Assembly: GCF_006337105.1 (NCBI RefSeq)
Contig: NZ_CP040871.1
Span: 310,001-374,000 of the forward strand
Length of the DNA stretch: 64,000 nt
Reading direction: 5' to 3'
Origin: Thermomonas aquatica
GTDB lineage: Bacteria > Pseudomonadota > Gammaproteobacteria > Xanthomonadales > Xanthomonadaceae
The position numbers and the translations under genes are program-made. Below the pieces are notes generated by a model. It was not told where the DNA came from. It did not search any database and saw only the letters and a program-made list of their open reading frames with translations. Below, one piece after another: positions 17,238 to 27,464 of the stretch; the first letter of the stretch is position 1, and every line of letters begins with the position of its first letter.

Positions 17238-17279
17238 AGATGGACGGAATACACCGCCCGACAGGCGAGTATAGCCGGG

Positions 17280-18368
17280 CTAGGCGGCCAATCGCTGGCC
17301 GCTGGCGGGATCGAAGAAATGCAGTCGATCCGCACGCAGGGCCAACGGCAGGGCATCGCCTTCGCGGGGGATCTGCTCCGGTGGCAGGCGCGCGACCAAG
17401 GGGGTCTCGCCCAGACGCAAGTTGACGAAGACTTCGCTGCCGACGGGCTCCACCGTTTCCACCCGCGGCGACATCGCTGCGGCGCCTGCCACGACCGGCA
17501 ACAAATGTTCGGGGCGGATGCCCAGCGCGATGTCGCGGTCCAGCCACCCATCGGGAACCGAGGCCCCGTCCAGGCGCAGCTGCCCGCCCTCGCCCGCCTC
17601 CAGCAGCAAGCCGTCGCGGCGCTGCAGGCGGCCATGCACCACGTTCATCGCCGGGCTGCCGAGGAAGGTGGCGACGAACAGGTTGGCCGGGCGTTCGTAC
17701 AGGGCCATCGGCGTGTCGACCTGCTGGATCCTGCCGTCCTTCAGCACCACGATCCGCTGGCCCAGGGTCATCGCCTCGATCTGGTCGTGGGTGACGTAGA
17801 CCATGGTGGTGCCGAGGCGCGCGTGCAGGCGGGCGATCTCGGCGCGCATGCCGGCGCGCAGCTTGGCATCGAGGTTGGACAGCGGTTCGTCGAGCAGGAA
17901 GACCTGCGGCTGCCGCACCATCGCCCGGCCCAGCGCGACGCGCTGGCGCTGCCCGCCCGACAGTTGCGCAGGCTTGCGCTCCAGCAGGCTGCCGAGTTCC
18001 AGCACATCCGCCGCCTCGCGCACGCGGCGCGCGATCTCGTCCCTGGCCATGCCGCGCAGTTCCAGCGCGAAGCCGAGGTTGCGCGCCACGCTCATGTGCG
18101 GATACAGCGCATAGCTCTGGAACACCATCGCGATGTCGCGTTCCTTCGGCGGCAGCTCGTTCACCACCCGGCCGCCGATGCGCAGTTCGCCGGAGGTGAT
18201 CGGCTCGAGGCCGGCGATCATCCGCAACAGGGTCGACTTGCCGCAGCCGGAGGGCCCGACCAGCACCAGCCGCTCGCCATCGGCGATGCTGAAGCTGGCC
18301 TCCTCGATGGCGACATGCCCGCCCTGCGGATAGACCTTGCGCACCCGATCCAGCACCACTTCGGCCAT
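17280..18368 (-). CDS. Sugar ABC transporter ATP-binding protein (MalK/UgpC/MsmK type)
   Basis: The 362-residue ATPase has Walker A GPSGCGKST, Q-loop FQSYALYP, signature LSGGQRQR, Walker B VFLLDEPLSNLDAK and H-loop VYVTHDQ. A C-terminal TOBE/regulatory domain follows from about residue 240, as in MalK. It should energise the permease pair and binding protein encoded at 23.0-25.9 kb, which lack their own ATPase gene. The ATG at 18368 has AGGAG about 10 nt upstream; an upstream in-frame start at 18419 is less likely. It is divergent from the GH1 gene, with a LacI-type site between them. Confidence 0.95.
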   Translation of the reverse strand: MAEVVLDRVRKVYPQGGHVAIEEASFSIADGERLVLVGPSGCGKSTLLRMIAGLEPITSGELRIGGRVVNELPPKERDIAMVFQSYALYPHMSVARNLGFALELRGMARDEIARRVREAADVLELGSLLERKPAQLSGGQRQRVALGRAMVRQPQVFLLDEPLSNLDAKLRAGMRAEIARLHARLGTTMVYVTHDQIEAMTLGQRIVVLKDGRIQQVDTPMALYERPANLFVATFLGSPAMNVVHGRLQRRDGLLLEAGEGGQLRLDGASVPDGWLDRDIALGIRPEHLLPVVAGAAAMSPRVETVEPVGSEVFVNLRLGETPLVARLPPEQIPREGDALPLALRADRLHFFDPASGQRLAA

Positions 18369-18438
18369 TCGCCTGCTCCTGCCGCTTGCGGAGATCGGGG
18401 ACGGATGCAAACCGGCCACGACCCAGTTATTCTGCCCA

Positions 18439-18452
18439 TGTAACCGTTTTCA
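18439..18452. promoter_or_regulatory. Predicted LacI-family operator between the ABC ATPase and bgl genes
   Basis: The site TGTAACCGTTTTCA is an imperfect palindrome around CG. It differs at two positions from the site upstream of the lacI gene at 31569. Its place in the 123-bp divergent gap fits control of both the ATPase and the GH1 gene by the local regulator. Inferred from sequence only. Confidence 0.6.
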
Positions 18453-18491
18453 TGACCCGCCGGCAAGTCCCGGTCCAGGAGCCCAGCAGCG

Positions 18492-19865
<1,374 letters not shown>

Positions 19866-19891
19866 GCCGATCCACTTCGTCGCAAACGAAC

Positions 19892-19912
19892 AGGCCGCGC
19901 ATTGCGCGGCCT
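19892..19912. terminator. Terminator between convergent GH1 and large glycosidase genes
   Basis: A perfect 9-bp stem (AGGCCGCGC / GCGCGGCCT) with an ATT loop is followed by TCTGTT on the plus strand. Its position between two convergent stop codons suggests use from both sides. Confidence 0.75.
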
Positions 19913-19934
19913 TCTGTTGCACGCCGAAGGTGTT

Positions 19935-22900
19935 TCAACGTGGCAGGCGGATCTCGATGCGTGCGGGCAAGGTCGTGATGCGCAGCTCGCCATCGTGCAA
20001 CGGCATCGCGCGACCGGCGCTGCTCGCGTTGCCCGTCGCCCAAGGTTTCGGCAGCGACAGCGCCAACCCACCCTTCGGCAAACGCAGGCCGGCCGGCGCA
20101 TCGAACCGCAGCACATCGCCTTCCGCCTTCAAGGTGTAGGCCAGCGCGCCCTGCGGCGTGCGCAATCCCTCGATGGCGACACCTTCTCCCTGCAACCAAT
20201 CCGCGGGGATGCCGGTGGCGACCACCAATGCATCGTCGGACTCGCGGGTGTAGGCGAACATGTCGAGCACCGAGCGCACGTAATCCGACTCCACCCAGGC
20301 ATGCGGCAGGTCGCCGAGGAAGAACGGCGTGCGCGGCGTGCGCGAGACCACTTCCGCCCACTGGTTCCAGGCCGGCGGCTGGCGGTCCTTGAAGAAGAAC
20401 GCCAGCGCCTCGTGCGCACGTTCGCGCCAGCCGAGGCGGACGAAGCTGCCGACCGTGCGCAGCTCGTAGGGCGTGTAGTCCTTCCACTCGCGGGTGCCGT
20501 CGCGGCGCTGCACGAATTCGCGCCAGTAGCGCTCGAAGGTGTTGTGTAGCAGGCCCTGCGGCAGCGCGTCCTGTTCGCCGCCCGGCGCCAGCATGATGGT
20601 GGTCGAAGTCGCATCGAAATCGCCGAGCTCGGCCGCACCGGGGATGAAGTCGATGCCTTTCTGCTTCGTCGCGATGTCGATGGAGGCGTACAGATCGGCG
20701 CGAAATTGATCGCGCGATGCGGCGAAGCGCTTCGCATCGTCCGCCTTGCCCAGCCACTGCGCGATCTCGACCGCATCCTTGTAGCCGCGCAGCGCCCAGA
20801 AATCGTCCCAGTACGAATGCATCGGCTTGGCCGAATAGCCTTCGTGGCTGATCGAGGCCGGCATCAGGCCGTAGAACGCCGGGTTGTTCGCGCGGTTTTC
20901 TTCGGTGCGCTCGCTCAGGCGCAATTCGTCCATGTACTTCACCGCGCCGGCGACATGCGGCCACATCGCTTCCAGCAAGGCGCGGTCGCGGGTGTAGCGG
21001 TACTGCTCGGCGATGGCGTAGATCAGCTCGCCCTGGCTGTCGTTTTCCGGTACCGGGTCGCTGCCGCGATCATCCACGCAGCAGGGCACCTTGCCGCTGG
21101 GGAACTGGTAGGGCGCGTACCAGCGCAGGAAGTCCTCGGCCACGTCCTCGCGGCCCATGCGCAGCAGGCCTTCGTTGATCATGGCGCCGTCGCGGATCCA
21201 TGCGCGTGCATACGAACGCGTGCCCGGCTGCAGGCGCGGGCCGGTGCGGCTGACCAGCATGTGGGCAAGCGACGTGCGCAAGGTGTCGACCACGCGCTGG
21301 ACTTGCGGCGGCACCTTGATGCGGACGCGGTCGAGTTTGTCGCGCCAGGTCGCCGCCACGGCGCGTTGCCGATCTTCGGCCCTTGATGCATCGAGCGGTG
21401 CCGTGCCCGACAGCTTTGATGTCCAGGCGACATCGAAGGATTCGCCCGGCGCGAGCTTGACCGTGTATTCCAGCGCTGCGCTGGCCAGCTTGTCCGGATC
21501 GCGTACCCACGGCGGCGAATGCCACGATGGTGCCACCAGCGGCGTTTCCCGCGAGGTAAAGGTGCTGACCTGGATGTGCGCGGCATCCCGCGAGAACAGG
21601 ATGCGGCGCCCGTCCGCGTCGATCGCATTCGCCATCGCCGTGACGGCTTCGATGGGACTGACGCCCCCCGTCGTGTTGAGAAACTGGCCGGGCGGGTTCA
21701 CCTGCAGCGGACGCAATGCCAGCTGCAGCGTGTATTCCATCGGCGCGCGCGTCGTATTGGTCAGCCGATAGCGCCCGACGAGGTTCGAATCCGCAGGCTC
21801 GCCATCGGCGAACGCGGTGATATCCAAACGGAAATCCCGATGCGTCCAATGCACCGACGGAATCGGCAGGTAGCCATCCTGCAGCGATTGCGCCGCCTGC
21901 ACATCGGCCCAGCCGACCCGCTTGCCGCCGACCAGCACGAAAGGCTCGATGCTTGGCGCCCCCTTGGCCAGCTCGATCGCGCCGTCCTCGCCGATCAGGC
22001 CCTGCTCGGTGCCACCGTCGATGCCGACGATGGTCCAGTACGGCTGCTCGCCGGAAAAGCCGCGCGGGAACGTGCCGCGCGGCGCGCGCGCAGCAATGGC
22101 CTTGATGAAGTCATTGGTTGTCGCGGAGAACGCCAGCGGCTGCACCGCGATGCCGAGCAACTTCGCCGATGTCGCATCAATCGGCCGCACCCGCAACCAG
22201 CGCGCTTCCGCATCCGGCATGGCGATCATGTCCTCGCCGCCATTGCTGCCGCGCACTTCGCGTAGCGTTCGCCACGAACGACCATCGTCGGACAGCTCGA
22301 TGGCGTAGTCGGCCACCGGCTTGCGGTCGCTCCAGCGCAGGATGGCGCCGCCGAATTCGCGCACGCGGCCAAGGTCGTACGTCCATGTATCGCCACTGCG
22401 GGACAGCACGCCGGTCAACGGCGAACCGTCATCGAGCGGCAATTCGCGAAACGAAAGCTCATCGATGCACGCGCTGCCCTTGCCACCGCCCTTGCCCGCG
22501 CTGATCGTCAGCTCGAAGCTCTCGGTCGCGCGCAGCGTGCGGTCCGCGATTGGCCCCCAGGCGAAATCGATCTGCCGCTGCTTCAATTTCGATGCGGTCC
22601 AACGCGAAGGCAGCACCGTATTCGGCTGGTTGCGCCACCACACGTTGTCGCCGCTGGCGTCGGCGAGCTTGATCTCCAGGTTGTTGGCCGGGCCTTCGCC
22701 ACGCAGGTAGTAGCGGAATTCGTAGTTGCCGGGATAGCGCATCGGCAACGCGCGCCGCGCCACCGCGTAGCCGGATACGCCGTTGAAGTCGTAGTCCAGG
22801 CACAACGCCTTGCCCTTGGCGCCATCGACCTGGCGCAGCGAAGCGCTGACGCTGTCCGAGGCGGTCGCCTTCCACGCGGAAATGTCCTCGAAGCCGTCGA

Positions 22901-22988
22901 GCAGCCGGGCGTCCTGCGCCTGTGCAGTCCCGGCTGCGGCGAGCGCCAAGCCGATGCAAACGACATCCAATGCGCGGCGGAATTTCAC
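19935..22988 (-). CDS. Periplasmic multidomain glycosidase with discoidin-like and (alpha/alpha)6 domains
   Basis: The 1017-residue protein has a signal peptide (cleavage near AGTAQAQ). A jelly-roll carbohydrate-binding-like region follows (about 26-190), then a discoidin/F5-8C-like region (about 195-300), a beta-sandwich, and a six-hairpin toroid (about 600-930, with YARAWIRDGAMINEGLL, DSQGELIYAIAEQY and YWDDFWALRGY). The C-terminus is beta-rich. The fold family is that of GH15/GH63-like enzymes, but no specific GH family or catalytic acid can be assigned from reading. It starts at a GTG overlapping the permease stop as GTGA and is the last gene of the operon. Substrate is inferred from context: products of the GH144 enzyme or branched/modified beta-glucans. 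Confidence 0.8.
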   Translation of the reverse strand: MKFRRALDVVCIGLALAAAGTAQAQDARLLDGFEDISAWKATASDSVSASLRQVDGAKGKALCLDYDFNGVSGYAVARRALPMRYPGNYEFRYYLRGEGPANNLEIKLADASGDNVWWRNQPNTVLPSRWTASKLKQRQIDFAWGPIADRTLRATESFELTISAGKGGGKGSACIDELSFRELPLDDGSPLTGVLSRSGDTWTYDLGRVREFGGAILRWSDRKPVADYAIELSDDGRSWRTLREVRGSNGGEDMIAMPDAEARWLRVRPIDATSAKLLGIAVQPLAFSATTNDFIKAIAARAPRGTFPRGFSGEQPYWTIVGIDGGTEQGLIGEDGAIELAKGAPSIEPFVLVGGKRVGWADVQAAQSLQDGYLPIPSVHWTHRDFRLDITAFADGEPADSNLVGRYRLTNTTRAPMEYTLQLALRPLQVNPPGQFLNTTGGVSPIEAVTAMANAIDADGRRILFSRDAAHIQVSTFTSRETPLVAPSWHSPPWVRDPDKLASAALEYTVKLAPGESFDVAWTSKLSGTAPLDASRAEDRQRAVAATWRDKLDRVRIKVPPQVQRVVDTLRTSLAHMLVSRTGPRLQPGTRSYARAWIRDGAMINEGLLRMGREDVAEDFLRWYAPYQFPSGKVPCCVDDRGSDPVPENDSQGELIYAIAEQYRYTRDRALLEAMWPHVAGAVKYMDELRLSERTEENRANNPAFYGLMPASISHEGYSAKPMHSYWDDFWALRGYKDAVEIAQWLGKADDAKRFAASRDQFRADLYASIDIATKQKGIDFIPGAAELGDFDATSTTIMLAPGGEQDALPQGLLHNTFERYWREFVQRRDGTREWKDYTPYELRTVGSFVRLGWRERAHEALAFFFKDRQPPAWNQWAEVVSRTPRTPFFLGDLPHAWVESDYVRSVLDMFAYTRESDDALVVATGIPADWLQGEGVAIEGLRTPQGALAYTLKAEGDVLRFDAPAGLRLPKGGLALSLPKPWATGNASSAGRAMPLHDGELRITTLPARIEIRLPR

Positions 22989-23809
22989 CCCTTCACGCTC
23001 CCGGCCAGCAAGCCGTCGAGGTAGTGGCGCTGCAATGCGAGGAACAGCACCAGCACCGGCAGCGTGGTCACCACCGAGCCCGCCATCATCAGTTCGTTGT
23101 CCTGCACGTGTTCGCGACTGAGCGCGGCCAGCGCCACCGGCAGCGTGTACAGGTCCTGGTCGGCCAGCACGATCAGCGGCCACATGAAATCGTTCCAGCT
23201 GCCGAGGAACACGAACAGCGCCAGGGTGATCAGGATCGGCTTGAGCACCGGCAGGATGATCCGGCGCAGGATCATGCCCTCGCCCGCGCCATCGACGCGC
23301 GCGGCTTCGATCATCTCGTTCGGGATGCCCAGGCAGAACTGGCGGACCATGAAGATGCCGAAGATCCCGGCCAGCCACGGCACCAGCGCGCCGGCATAGC
23401 TGTTGACCAGCCCCATCGCCTTGAGTTCGAGGAACAGCGGCAGCATGCCGATCTGGCCGGGCATCACCAGCGCGGCGACCAGCGCCTGGAAGATCGCGTC
23501 GCGGCCGCGGAAGCGCAGCTTGGCGAAGGCGTAGCCCGCCGGTACCACGAACAGCAACGCCAGCATTGTCGCCAGCACGGAGACCAGCAGGCTGTTGAAC
23601 GCATAGCGACCGATCCCGTAGTCCTGGAACAGCGTGCGGTAGTTGTCCAGCGTGGGGTGCTCCGGCCACAGCGGCGGCGGGAATTGCGCGGCCGCGCCGG
23701 GCTGCATCAGGCTCACCGCCAGCATCCACAGCAGCGGCATCAGCACCAGCAGCGCCACCAGCGCCGCGAACGCGGTGAAGGCGTACGCACCGAGTTCATG
23801 CCGGCGCAT
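22985..23809 (-). CDS. Carbohydrate ABC transporter permease (MalG type)
   Basis: The 274-residue integral membrane protein has about six transmembrane helices and the inner-membrane ATPase-docking motif EAARVDGAGEGMILRRIILP near residue 170, typical of CUT1-family MalG-like subunits. It pairs with the MalF-like permease upstream, whose stop overlaps its ATG (TGATG). The true start is MRRHELGAY; longer forms are out-of-frame artefacts of the neighbour. Its 3' end overlaps the GTG start of the large glycosidase. Confidence 0.95.
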   Translation of the reverse strand: MRRHELGAYAFTAFAALVALLVLMPLLWMLAVSLMQPGAAAQFPPPLWPEHPTLDNYRTLFQDYGIGRYAFNSLLVSVLATMLALLFVVPAGYAFAKLRFRGRDAIFQALVAALVMPGQIGMLPLFLELKAMGLVNSYAGALVPWLAGIFGIFMVRQFCLGIPNEMIEAARVDGAGEGMILRRIILPVLKPILITLALFVFLGSWNDFMWPLIVLADQDLYTLPVALAALSREHVQDNELMMAGSVVTTLPVLVLFLALQRHYLDGLLAGSVKG

Positions 23810-24687
23810 CACAGTGCACCGCTCCGGCGCGCCACGCGCAGCTGCAGCAGGGTCACCGCCAGGATGCACAGGAACAGGATGAAGGCCACCGCCGCGCCGG
23901 AACCGAGGTTCCACCACTTGAAGCCTTCCTCGTACATGAAATACAGCACGGTGACGGTGGACTGCTCGGGCCCGCCCTGGGTCATCACGTAGGGCTCGGC
24001 GAACAGCTGGAACATGCCGGCCACGGTCAGGATCGAGACCAGCAAGACGGTCGGCGCGATCGCCGGCAGCACCACGTGGCGCAGGCGCGTCCACCAGCCG
24101 GCGCCGTCCACCTTCGCCGCGTCCAGCAGGTCGCCGGACACCGATTGCAGCGCGGCGAGGAAGATCACCATGTTGTAGCCGAAGGTCTTCCAGGTGACGA
24201 ACAGCAGGATCGCCGGCAGCGATGTGCTCGGATTGCCAAGCCAGTCGACCGGCTCGATGCCGAGCTTGCCGAGGCCGTAGTTGATCAGTCCGTAACGCGT
24301 ATGCAACAGGTAGTTCCACACCACCGCGGTCGCCACCAGCGTGGTCACGAACGGCGCGAACAGCGCGACGCGCCACACCGGCCGCCACTTCAACATGCGC
24401 GAGTTGACCAGCAGGGCCGCGGCCAGCGACACCGCGACGATCATCGGCACGCCGAACGCCACGAACCACAGGGTGTTGCCCATCGCCTTCCAGAACAGCG
24501 GCTTCTGCAGCAGCGCGACATAGTTGCCGAAGCCGACGAAGCGCAGGTTGGCGCGGTCGGCCAGCGCGTAGATGTCGAAGTCGGTGAAGCTCAACACCAG
24601 CGAGGCCAGCGCGGGAATGGCGAAGAACAGGCCGATCGCCAGCAACGCCGGTCCGGCGAACACCCAGCCTGCGGTGCGTTCCTTCAT
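23809..24687 (-). CDS. Carbohydrate ABC transporter permease (MalF type)
   Basis: The 292-residue permease has about six membrane spans and the EAA loop DAAKVDGAGWWTRLRHVVLP near residue 190. It forms the inner-membrane channel with the MalG-like partner. Its ATG overlaps the stop of the solute-binding lipoprotein (ATGA). It belongs to the CUT1 oligosaccharide importer class, which takes up di- to oligosaccharides. Confidence 0.95.
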   Translation of the reverse strand: MKERTAGWVFAGPALLAIGLFFAIPALASLVLSFTDFDIYALADRANLRFVGFGNYVALLQKPLFWKAMGNTLWFVAFGVPMIVAVSLAAALLVNSRMLKWRPVWRVALFAPFVTTLVATAVVWNYLLHTRYGLINYGLGKLGIEPVDWLGNPSTSLPAILLFVTWKTFGYNMVIFLAALQSVSGDLLDAAKVDGAGWWTRLRHVVLPAIAPTVLLVSILTVAGMFQLFAEPYVMTQGGPEQSTVTVLYFMYEEGFKWWNLGSGAAVAFILFLCILAVTLLQLRVARRSGAL

Positions 24688-25952
24688 GGCGCCGCCTTGC
24701 GTTGGCTGAGCATCCAGCGGCGCTTGGCGAGGATCGCATCAGTGCGGCGATCGAGTTCCGCCGCCGCCTGATCGACCGTCAATCGCCCGGCCACCATCTG
24801 TTCGGCGACGATGCGCATCTCCTGCGCGATCCGCTCCCACTCCGGCACCTTCGGCGCCGGCACCGCGCGTTCCAGCTGGTCGCGGAAGGCCTCGGCGTTC
24901 GCGTCCGCGGCCAGTGCCGGATCGCGCCAGGCGGAACGCCGCGGCGGCAGGTCGCCGACCAGCCGATGCAATTCAAGTTGTTGCCGCGGTTCCGACAACC
25001 ACGCCACCAGCGCCCAGGCCGCGTCCTTGTGCCGCGAGCTGCGGAACAGCACGAAGCTGGTGCCACCGATGATCGAAGCCCCTGGCCCGTCCGGCCCCGG
25101 CAATGCCATCGTGCCCCAGGCATCGCGCAGCTCGGCGGGCAGGCGCTTGCGGAATTCGGCGATATTCCACGGGCCGCTGATGTAGTAACTGAACATCCCG
25201 CGCCCGAATTCGTTCCAGACGTTGGAGATGCGGGTGTTGTCGACGCGCGGCGCCAGCCCGGCATCGAACAATGATTTGTAGAACGCCAGCGTGCGGCGGA
25301 AACTTGCGCTGCGGAAGTTGCCGTAGCGGCCGCCATCGCGGAGCAAGGGTTCGCCCTGTTGCACCGCCAGGTTGAGCAGCGGCTCGAACTCGTTGGTGGG
25401 CAGCAGGATGCCGAATTCGCTGCCGCCGCTCTCCTGCACGGCGCGCATCGCGTCGCGCCATGCGTTCCAGTCGCGTGGCGGACTCATGACCCCCGCCTTC
25501 GCCAGCAGGTCGCGGCGGTAATACGGCAGGCGCGTTTCGATGTACCACGGCACGGCGTAGGTGCGGCCGTCGATCACGCCGCTGTCCCACGCGCCCGGGA
25601 AATAGTCTTCGCGCGTCAACCCCGGCGTTGCGGCGATGCGCGGATCGAGCGGTTCCAGCGCATCCAGCGCGGCGAACTCGGCGATCCAGGTATTGCCGAT
25701 CGGCACCACGTCCGGCAAGGCATCGCCGGCGAACGCGGTCAGCAGCTTCTCGTGCGCGGCGGTCCACGGCAGTTGTTGCAGGCGCACCTCGATGTGCGGG
25801 TGCGTGCGCTCGAAGCGCGGCAGCATGCGCGCCACGATCTCGCCTTCCTGCCCCATCGCCCACAATTGCACGACCTGCCTGTCGCCGGCGTCGTCGCGCG
25901 CGCAACCCGCAAGACAGGCCAGCAGCAATCCGGTGGCGATGCGCCAACGCAT
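24684..25952 (-). CDS. Extracellular sugar-binding lipoprotein of the ABC importer
   Basis: The 422-residue family 1 solute-binding protein has a lipoprotein signal peptide ending in LAGC (Cys17). The fold markers VQLWAMG, LPDVVPIGNTWIAEF and YAVPWYIETRLPYY are typical of MalE/UgpB-like proteins, and aromatic residues in these segments probably stack on sugar rings. It delivers oligosaccharide to the permease pair. The start follows the GH144 stop by a few nucleotides and its end overlaps the first permease gene, so all are in one transcript. Confidence 0.94.
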   Translation of the reverse strand: MRWRIATGLLLACLAGCARDDAGDRQVVQLWAMGQEGEIVARMLPRFERTHPHIEVRLQQLPWTAAHEKLLTAFAGDALPDVVPIGNTWIAEFAALDALEPLDPRIAATPGLTREDYFPGAWDSGVIDGRTYAVPWYIETRLPYYRRDLLAKAGVMSPPRDWNAWRDAMRAVQESGGSEFGILLPTNEFEPLLNLAVQQGEPLLRDGGRYGNFRSASFRRTLAFYKSLFDAGLAPRVDNTRISNVWNEFGRGMFSYYISGPWNIAEFRKRLPAELRDAWGTMALPGPDGPGASIIGGTSFVLFRSSRHKDAAWALVAWLSEPRQQLELHRLVGDLPPRRSAWRDPALAADANAEAFRDQLERAVPAPKVPEWERIAQEMRIVAEQMVAGRLTVDQAAAELDRRTDAILAKRRWMLSQRKAAP

Positions 25953-25955
25953 CGC

Positions 25956-27464
25956 TCAGCCGTCCTTGCCCGGCGCCGCCTCCGCCGCGCGCGCTTTCGG
26001 CAACGCATCCAGCCAGCCGCCGCTGAAGCCGGCGCGCTGCAACCCGCGCCGGATGTGCGGATTGCGGCGCATCACCTGCCAGATGAATTCGCTGCGGTGG
26101 TTCTCGATCATCAGCACGATCGGCCCTTGGTCGATGCCGAGGTAGTCGCCATCCACCCAGCCGATCGGAGTGATCTTGCCGTGGTGCAGTTTCGCCTCGG
26201 CGAAATCGAAACTCGGGTTGAACGCATCCAGGAAGCCGTATTCGCCGTAGATGTAGCCGCCGTAGCGTTCGTGCATCTCGGTGATCGCCGGGATCGCGAT
26301 CTCCGGCGCGAACGCGATCGAACCCGCGGCCGCGGTCGGGACGATGGTGCCGTCGTCCAGGGTGTACTCGATGCCGGCGCCGCGCGGGGCATAGGTGCGG
26401 AACAGGCGGGTCTGGCCGTCGAAATCGAAGCTGGCGTCGACCGGGCCGTCGCTGGCGGTCAGGCCCCACACATCCTTGCCATAGCCCTTCCAGCCCGACG
26501 GGTTCTCGATCGCGTAACTGCGTTGCGAATACACCGCGCGCCGGCTGTTCTCGAAATAGTCGATCCCGCGCTTGCGCATGTAGTCGTCGCGGATGCCGCG
26601 GAAGTCGATCCAGACGTGCGAGTACTGGTGGCCGAACAACGGCGGGAAGCTCAAGTGTTCGTCGCCGTGGAACTTGCCCCAGGTGCGGTCGTAGGTGGAC
26701 GTCCACGCGTCGTACGCATCCTTGCCGACCGGGTGCGTGGGCGAGCCGAGCGCGAGGACGTAGACCAGGAGCGCCTCGTTGTAGCCCTGCCAGTCGTGCT
26801 TGAGCGCGCCTTCCTCCGGCTTCCAGCCCATCGAGATCAGCGGCTTGCGCTCCTGCGCCCACGGCCATTCCACGCGGCCGTAGATCTTCTCGGCCAGCCT
26901 GCGGATCTCGTCTTCCTTGCGGTCGTCGCGATCGTAGTAGGTCTGCGCGAACAGCACGCCGCCGAGCAGCAAGGCGGTATCGACCGTGGACAGCTCGTTG
27001 CTGCCGGCGCGCAGGCCGTTGTCCATTTCCAGGAAATGGTAGAAAAAGCCCTTGTAGCCGGAGGCGCCCTGCTCGTTGCGCCCCTGCGGCGCGCGGGCGA
27101 AGAAGCGCAGCGTGGCGAGGGTGCGGTCCACCGCCTGCTCGCGGCTGATCCAGCCGCGTTCCACGCCCACGCCGTACGCGGTCAGGCCGAAACCGACCGC
27201 GGCGATGCTGCTCGCCGAAGGCGTCGGCCAGCGATCCGGCACCAGCCCGTTGACCGGATTGCCGAGTTCCCAGAAGTAATCGAAGGTGCGGCGCTCGAGG
27301 TCCTGGACCAGGGGCGGCACCTCGCGTTGCGGCACCGCGGCGGGAGTGCCGGCCGCGGACGATGGCGGAGGGGTGCCACGCCCGCAACCGGCGAGGAGGA
27401 TGGCCAACGCGCATGCCGCGCCCTTGAGCGCGGCATGCGTGGAACGATGCCTGGATTCCCTCAC
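25956..27464 (-). CDS. GH144-type endo-beta-1,2-glucanase lipoprotein (glucoamylase-like domain)
   Basis: The 502-residue protein has a lipoprotein signal (LAGC) and a single (alpha/alpha)6 domain of the glucoamylase-like PF10091 type (about 60-480). The RRTFDYFWELGNP entry helix, YNEALLVYVLALGSPTHPV, FGHQYSHVWIDFRG and YLGIDQGPIVLMIENHRS segments are diagnostic. Characterised family members (GH144) cut linear beta-1,2-glucan to sophorose and short oligomers. It starts at a GTG overlapping the TonB-receptor stop as GTGA; no ATG lies between that point and the signal peptide. Location is the periplasmic face of a membrane or the cell surface. The substrate is inferred from the family. Confidence 0.85.
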   Translation of the reverse strand: MRESRHRSTHAALKGAACALAILLAGCGRGTPPPSSAAGTPAAVPQREVPPLVQDLERRTFDYFWELGNPVNGLVPDRWPTPSASSIAAVGFGLTAYGVGVERGWISREQAVDRTLATLRFFARAPQGRNEQGASGYKGFFYHFLEMDNGLRAGSNELSTVDTALLLGGVLFAQTYYDRDDRKEDEIRRLAEKIYGRVEWPWAQERKPLISMGWKPEEGALKHDWQGYNEALLVYVLALGSPTHPVGKDAYDAWTSTYDRTWGKFHGDEHLSFPPLFGHQYSHVWIDFRGIRDDYMRKRGIDYFENSRRAVYSQRSYAIENPSGWKGYGKDVWGLTASDGPVDASFDFDGQTRLFRTYAPRGAGIEYTLDDGTIVPTAAAGSIAFAPEIAIPAITEMHERYGGYIYGEYGFLDAFNPSFDFAEAKLHHGKITPIGWVDGDYLGIDQGPIVLMIENHRSEFIWQVMRRNPHIRRGLQRAGFSGGWLDALPKARAAEAAPGKDG

